From Thermodesulfobacteriota bacterium (lineage in GTDB: Bacteria > Desulfobacterota > Desulfobacteria > Desulfobacterales > Desulfosudaceae): a stretch of DNA of 64,000 bases. The DNA lies in the NCBI GenBank assembly GCA_040753795.1, contig JBFMDX010000004.1:269331-333330 (forward strand), written 5' to 3'. Positions within the stretch are counted from its first letter, which is position 1; every line of letters starts with the position of its first letter. Below are positions 60,559-64,000 of the stretch, one piece after another. The translations under genes were made by a program, and so were the position numbers. The notes beneath the pieces are model-generated. The model ran no database searches, had not been told where the DNA came from, and was given only the letters and a program-made list of their open reading frames with translations.

Positions 60559-62451
60559 ATGAACTTCTGGCACATGCAACTCCATCGTAATGACACAAAA
60601 GAAATTCCACCAGAAAAGGTTAGAAAAATTTTAATAGAAACATCCTACATTGGTTTAGGCGATTGGGATAAAGGAAAAGCGCAGATTGATCAGTTTAAAG
60701 ATGAACTTAAAGTTGGTGATATTGTTGCTATTAGAAGTGGGAAAAAGCCCATTGCGTTAGTTGCAGTAATTGGAGAACCAGAGTATTCAATAAGCCCAAA
60801 TGAAGACTTAGACTGGTTTTCGCATAGAAGGGAAGTCAAAATCTTAGATTTTTACAAAAACGAATATGGTTTTCAAATTTCTAAGGCACTGGGGACATTA
60901 ACAAAGTGCGCCAATTTAGATAAAGAAACTTCAAAAACAATCATTAGTTGGTATGAAAAAATTAAGGAAGGAATTTGTATGGAAAAAGCAGTCGAACTAC
61001 TAAAATATAAGCATCAGATTATCTTACAAGGCCCCCCGGGAACAGGAAAAACAAGATTGGCAAAACTGATAGCTACAGAATTGACTAAACCCATTTCTGT
61101 TGGAAACCCAATTAATATAATTGACGATTTCATAAAAAAATTTGACCTTAATGATGAGCCCGTTAAAGGAAAGAGAGAAAAAGCCCAAAAGTTGCTCACC
61201 CAATTTTATGAAAGGTTCCCGATAGACAAAATAAAAGATATGACTTTAGAAGAATATTGTGTTGGTAAAGGTGATAGAGATAATTTTTGTTGGTGGATTG
61301 AAAGAGGATTAAAGAGTTTAGGTTATTATTTCCCAGGAACCTCACGCTCGTATTGCATTTATTGGAAAAAAGAAACAGAAGATTATAGTAAGCACGGATT
61401 TATAAGAGATATTGAAGATAACGAAGAAGCAATGAAAAAGCTTGCTTCTTTAATTGATGAGGTCATTAAAACAAAGAACCCACAAAAAGCTAAGGCTTTT
61501 TTAGGAGACAGTTTGCTTTTAAAGTTATTGAATACCTATTATCCGGATGAATTCTTCCCTATAAACAGCGAAAAAATGATTGATAACGCCTTGAAAATAT
61601 TTTCGATTGATTATAAGGGGCTTGATGTCTTTCAAAAGAACAAGAAACTGAACGAAATATTCGTTGAAAAAAAGAACCAATTTAAAAGTCAGGTAAATAA
61701 TCTTGAATTCGGCTATTTCATTTGGGAGAAGTTTAATCTTAAAGAAGGTGAAGATATAGATGATGGCCAAGGGATTGTGGCTAAAGGTGAATATCATCTT
61801 ATTCAGTTTCATCCAGCATATACATATGAGGATTTTGTAAGAGGAATTGTTGCCACAACTACCGAAAATAACGATATAGCTTATAATGTAGAAAATAAAA
61901 TATTAGCAGAATTTGTTCAAAAAGCTATAGATAATCCAAATGGTTATTATGTTTTAATCATTGATGAAATCAACCGTGCGAATTTACCGGCTGTTTTTGG
62001 AGAACTTATTTATGCATTAGAGTATAGAGCCGAACCTGTTACTAGCATTTATGAATATGAAGGCGAACAAGATATATCGTTACCAAAAAATTTGTACATT
62101 ATTGGAACAATGAATACAGCAGACCGTTCTGTCGGGCATATTGATTATGCCCTTCGAAGAAGATTCGGCTTTTTTGACGTTCTGCCAGATGAAACAGTTA
62201 TAAAAAATGAAAAGGCAAAAATATTGTATGAAAAAGTTTCTGAGTTATTTACGCAAGATTTTTTATCCCCTGATTTTAAGGAAAATGATGTGAAAATTGG
62301 TCATAGTTATTTTATTTTAAGAAACGAAAATGATGAGAATGAATTAAAAATGAAGTTAGACTATGAAATAAAACCTATTTTAAAAGAATACCTGAAAGAC
62401 GGTATATTATTAGAAAGAGCAAAAGATAAAATCGAAAAATTAAATGTCTAA
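60559..62451 (+). CDS. mcrB: EVE-like/AAA+ modification-dependent restriction GTPase (McrB-type)
   Basis: 630 residues. The N-terminal domain (about 1-135) looks like an EVE/PUA-type reader of modified bases (MNFWHMQLHR, KVGDIVAIRSGKKPIALV). The AAA+ domain has Walker A GPPGTGKT (158-165), Walker B VLIIDEINRANLP (465-477) and the McrB-specific MNTADRSVGHIDYALRRRF (518-536). Between Walker A and B is a long insertion (about 185-400) that contains DNFCWWIERGLKSLG and an IYWKK segment, a motif set I have seen outside the AAA core of other McrB-like proteins. It assembles into a motor that feeds the McrC nuclease. It overlaps mcrC by 8 bases. Codons are AT-ending, unlike those of the housekeeping genes. 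Confidence 0.9.
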   Translation: MNFWHMQLHRNDTKEIPPEKVRKILIETSYIGLGDWDKGKAQIDQFKDELKVGDIVAIRSGKKPIALVAVIGEPEYSISPNEDLDWFSHRREVKILDFYKNEYGFQISKALGTLTKCANLDKETSKTIISWYEKIKEGICMEKAVELLKYKHQIILQGPPGTGKTRLAKLIATELTKPISVGNPINIIDDFIKKFDLNDEPVKGKREKAQKLLTQFYERFPIDKIKDMTLEEYCVGKGDRDNFCWWIERGLKSLGYYFPGTSRSYCIYWKKETEDYSKHGFIRDIEDNEEAMKKLASLIDEVIKTKNPQKAKAFLGDSLLLKLLNTYYPDEFFPINSEKMIDNALKIFSIDYKGLDVFQKNKKLNEIFVEKKNQFKSQVNNLEFGYFIWEKFNLKEGEDIDDGQGIVAKGEYHLIQFHPAYTYEDFVRGIVATTTENNDIAYNVENKILAEFVQKAIDNPNGYYVLIIDEINRANLPAVFGELIYALEYRAEPVTSIYEYEGEQDISLPKNLYIIGTMNTADRSVGHIDYALRRRFGFFDVLPDETVIKNEKAKILYEKVSELFTQDFLSPDFKENDVKIGHSYFILRNENDENELKMKLDYEIKPILKEYLKDGILLERAKDKIEKLNV

Positions 62452-63745
62452 AATACTTTTTGATAAAATATTTTCAGAGCACCACAACTATCCAACGGGA
62501 GAAGATATTTCTGCAGTTGATATAATCCTGCCAAAACCTATTCGGTTCAAAAATTTTCTCGATAACGAGTACAAATGTGTTTGGATTGTAGAAGAAGGTG
62601 GAAAAAGATTTCTTCATACAAAATATTTTATTGGTACGGACTGGCTAAAAAGAAATGAAATTGCAATATATATAGCACCAAAGCTGGACGATGATAAACA
62701 GCAAACAAATTACCTGGAGATGCTTTTTTCTTGTTTGCGTCATTCAGAAGTAGCAGACTTCACGAAGGAATTATATGAAATAAAATTTGAAGACCCCCCG
62801 ATAGAAATTGAACAGAAAAAAGATTTATTAACTCCATTGTTAATTGTTCATTTTCTGCAGGTATTAAAAATAATTGTAAGAAAAGGGCTAAAAAAATCTT
62901 ATTACAAAGTTGAAAACAACCTGAATTCACGAATAAAAGGAAAGGTATTGGTTTCCAAAACCATAAAAAAAAACATTTTGAAAAACAAACCGCTCAATAC
63001 CTTTTGTAATTATGATGAATTTGGTTTGAATGGAGCTGAAAACAGGCTACTTAAAAACACCTTAATGTTTGTGCAAAAGTACCTCGCCTTATTTCCAAAT
63101 TATTCAACGATGGCTTCACGAATTATTAACTATTGCCTCCCTGCCTTTCAGCAAATTGACGACACCATTGATGTGCGGACAACGAAAGAGATAAAAACCA
63201 ATGTTTTTTTCAAGGAATACAGCGAGGCAATACGTTTAGCCCACCTTATTTTAAAACGGTTTGGATACAATATAAAGAATCTTGAGACCGAAAAAGCAGA
63301 AGTTGTAAAAGTTCCTCCCTTTTGGATAGATATGTCAAAACTGTTTGAGCTATATGTTTTAGGGTTACTAAAGGACAAATATCATAACGATGTTGAATAT
63401 CACTTCAAAGGAATACATGGTCAAGAGCCTGATTTCCTTTTAGTGTCTGAAAAGGACAAAGTAATTATCGACACCAAATACACAAAAAAATACAAATTGG
63501 GCTTTTATAATGAATATCTAGTTGATAATATAAGACAATTAAGCGGATACGCGAGAGATATTAAAATTTTATCGCGATTGGGGGTCGATACAAACGAGAA
63601 CCAAAACATAGTATTAGATTGTTTAATAATTTATCCAGATCAAGACGCATCAGAAACTCTAGCGGAAGACTTGAGAGCAGACAAAGTAAACGAATTTATA
63701 AGATTTTACAAAATGCCTATTAAGCTTCCAACAATAAATGCTTAA
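62444..63745 (+). CDS. mcrC: McrC-family restriction endonuclease subunit
   Basis: 433 residues. The N-terminal part fits McrC (YFIGTDWLKRNEIAIYIAPKL). The C-terminal PD-(D/E)xK nuclease motif is visible in GQEPDFLLVSEKDKVIIDTKYTKKY, where the aspartates and lysine of the D-x(n)-D-x-K core are present. It forms the cleaving partner of the upstream McrB. The gene overlaps mcrB by 8 bases and is equally AT-rich, showing the pair moved together. Confidence 0.9.
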   Translation: MSKILFDKIFSEHHNYPTGEDISAVDIILPKPIRFKNFLDNEYKCVWIVEEGGKRFLHTKYFIGTDWLKRNEIAIYIAPKLDDDKQQTNYLEMLFSCLRHSEVADFTKELYEIKFEDPPIEIEQKKDLLTPLLIVHFLQVLKIIVRKGLKKSYYKVENNLNSRIKGKVLVSKTIKKNILKNKPLNTFCNYDEFGLNGAENRLLKNTLMFVQKYLALFPNYSTMASRIINYCLPAFQQIDDTIDVRTTKEIKTNVFFKEYSEAIRLAHLILKRFGYNIKNLETEKAEVVKVPPFWIDMSKLFELYVLGLLKDKYHNDVEYHFKGIHGQEPDFLLVSEKDKVIIDTKYTKKYKLGFYNEYLVDNIRQLSGYARDIKILSRLGVDTNENQNIVLDCLIIYPDQDASETLAEDLRADKVNEFIRFYKMPIKLPTINA

Positions 63746-63806
63746 AATTGAATACGTTATACTCACCGACCTTATACATTGATACAAACAAATTGGAAAA
63801 GGGGCC

Positions 63807-64000
63807 TTATTTGTACCGCTTACTGATGGCGTCTGCTTTTTCTTTTATTCCGCCCGCCAGCCATTCAGGCGACTGCGGTGGACCCGGTGCGTCGGACAAT
63901 TTTTTTGGGTAGCTAAGCTCTGATTCGGTTAGGGTTTCCTTTGGCTCGTTGTTGCTTCTCAACCGGGGCAACGGAAGGAGCCCGTAGGGCGACTGGAGTT
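63807..64000 (-). CDS. C-terminal end of an unidentified minus-strand protein
   Basis: The minus strand is open from the right edge to a TAA at 63807-63809. It gives about 64 residues with a Pro/Ser/Glu-rich part (RLRSNNEPKETLTESELSYP) and a helical end (AGGIKEKADAISKRYK). It returns to a higher GC content than mcrBC. No start lies in the window and no family was recognised. It could be the tail of an island gene or chance. Confidence 0.35.
   Translation of the reverse strand, partial: LQSPYGLLPLPRLRSNNEPKETLTESELSYPKKLSDAPGPPQSPEWLAGGIKEKADAISKRYK

Overview
The window reads as a chromosomal segment of a Gram-negative, dissimilatory sulfate-reducing bacterium of the Desulfobacterota (most likely Desulfobacterales). 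The main evidence is an aprBA-qmoABC block, the core electron-input and APS-reduction machinery of sulfate respiration. LpxC, a PilQ secretin with pilMNOP, and NtrY/NtrX-type regulators fit a Gram-negative deltaproteobacterial cell. Most of the window is GC-rich with dense genes. The right end (from about 60.5 kb) is strikingly AT-rich and looks acquired.

Layout. 0-3.6 kb: the tail of an unidentified gene, an MFS transporter, an orphan Cache-type histidine kinase and, 9 bases behind it, a small protein that is a clear stand-alone CULT (cereblon-type, thalidomide-pocket) domain. 3.6-9.5 kb: a YcaO-TPR fusion protein and an HrpA helicase. 9.5-15.5 kb: a large palindromic repeat, a multi-PAS hybrid histidine kinase with a cysteine-rich GAF-like segment, a GT2 glycosyltransferase and a B12-binding radical SAM enzyme. 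15.6-21.6 kb: a compact chemosensory operon cheA(-REC)-cheW-cheB-cheR without receptor or separate CheY. 21.7-26.7 kb: a U32/TrhP-type protein, then a four-gene cluster around a GMC oxidoreductase. 27.1-34.7 kb: aprBA and qmoABC, each unit closed by a strong terminator. 34.9-45 kb: a leader peptide, an XRE regulator, pilMNOPQ and a 1.1-kilo-residue Ig-like lipoprotein. 45-45.6 kb: a gene-free block of nested palindromic repeats. 45.6-51.7 kb: housekeeping genes (TPR lipoprotein, thrC, serS, 5-FTHF cyclo-ligase, pcm, coaD, rsmD). 51.7-58.4 kb: ntrX-ntrY-DUF4390, a hicBA module, lpxC and an AbrB/PIN toxin-antitoxin pair. 58.5-60.3 kb: a comM/yifB ATPase and tRNA-Glu(CTC). 60.5-64 kb: an AT-rich island beginning beside the tRNA and carrying an EVE-like McrB/McrC modification-dependent restriction system, followed by the end of one further minus-strand reading frame.

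How the parts work together. AprBA reduces APS to sulfite and AMP, and QmoABC links it to the menaquinone pool, conserving energy. PilM-N-O-P form the inner-membrane alignment complex of a type IV pilus and PilQ its outer-membrane pore. The adjacent Ig-like lipoprotein is probably a surface partner. The Che operon and the several sensor kinases are the signalling layer. HicBA, AbrB/PIN and McrBC are defence or stabilisation modules.

The items most worth pursuing are the histidine-kinase/CULT gene pair beside a YcaO-TPR gene, the GMC cluster in an anaerobe, the pil-operon leader peptide whose stop overlaps the start of the XRE gene, the NtrX-like regulator without a GAFTGA loop, and the McrB whose AAA+ domain carries a long insertion. 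All functional statements come from reading motifs by eye; no database search was run.
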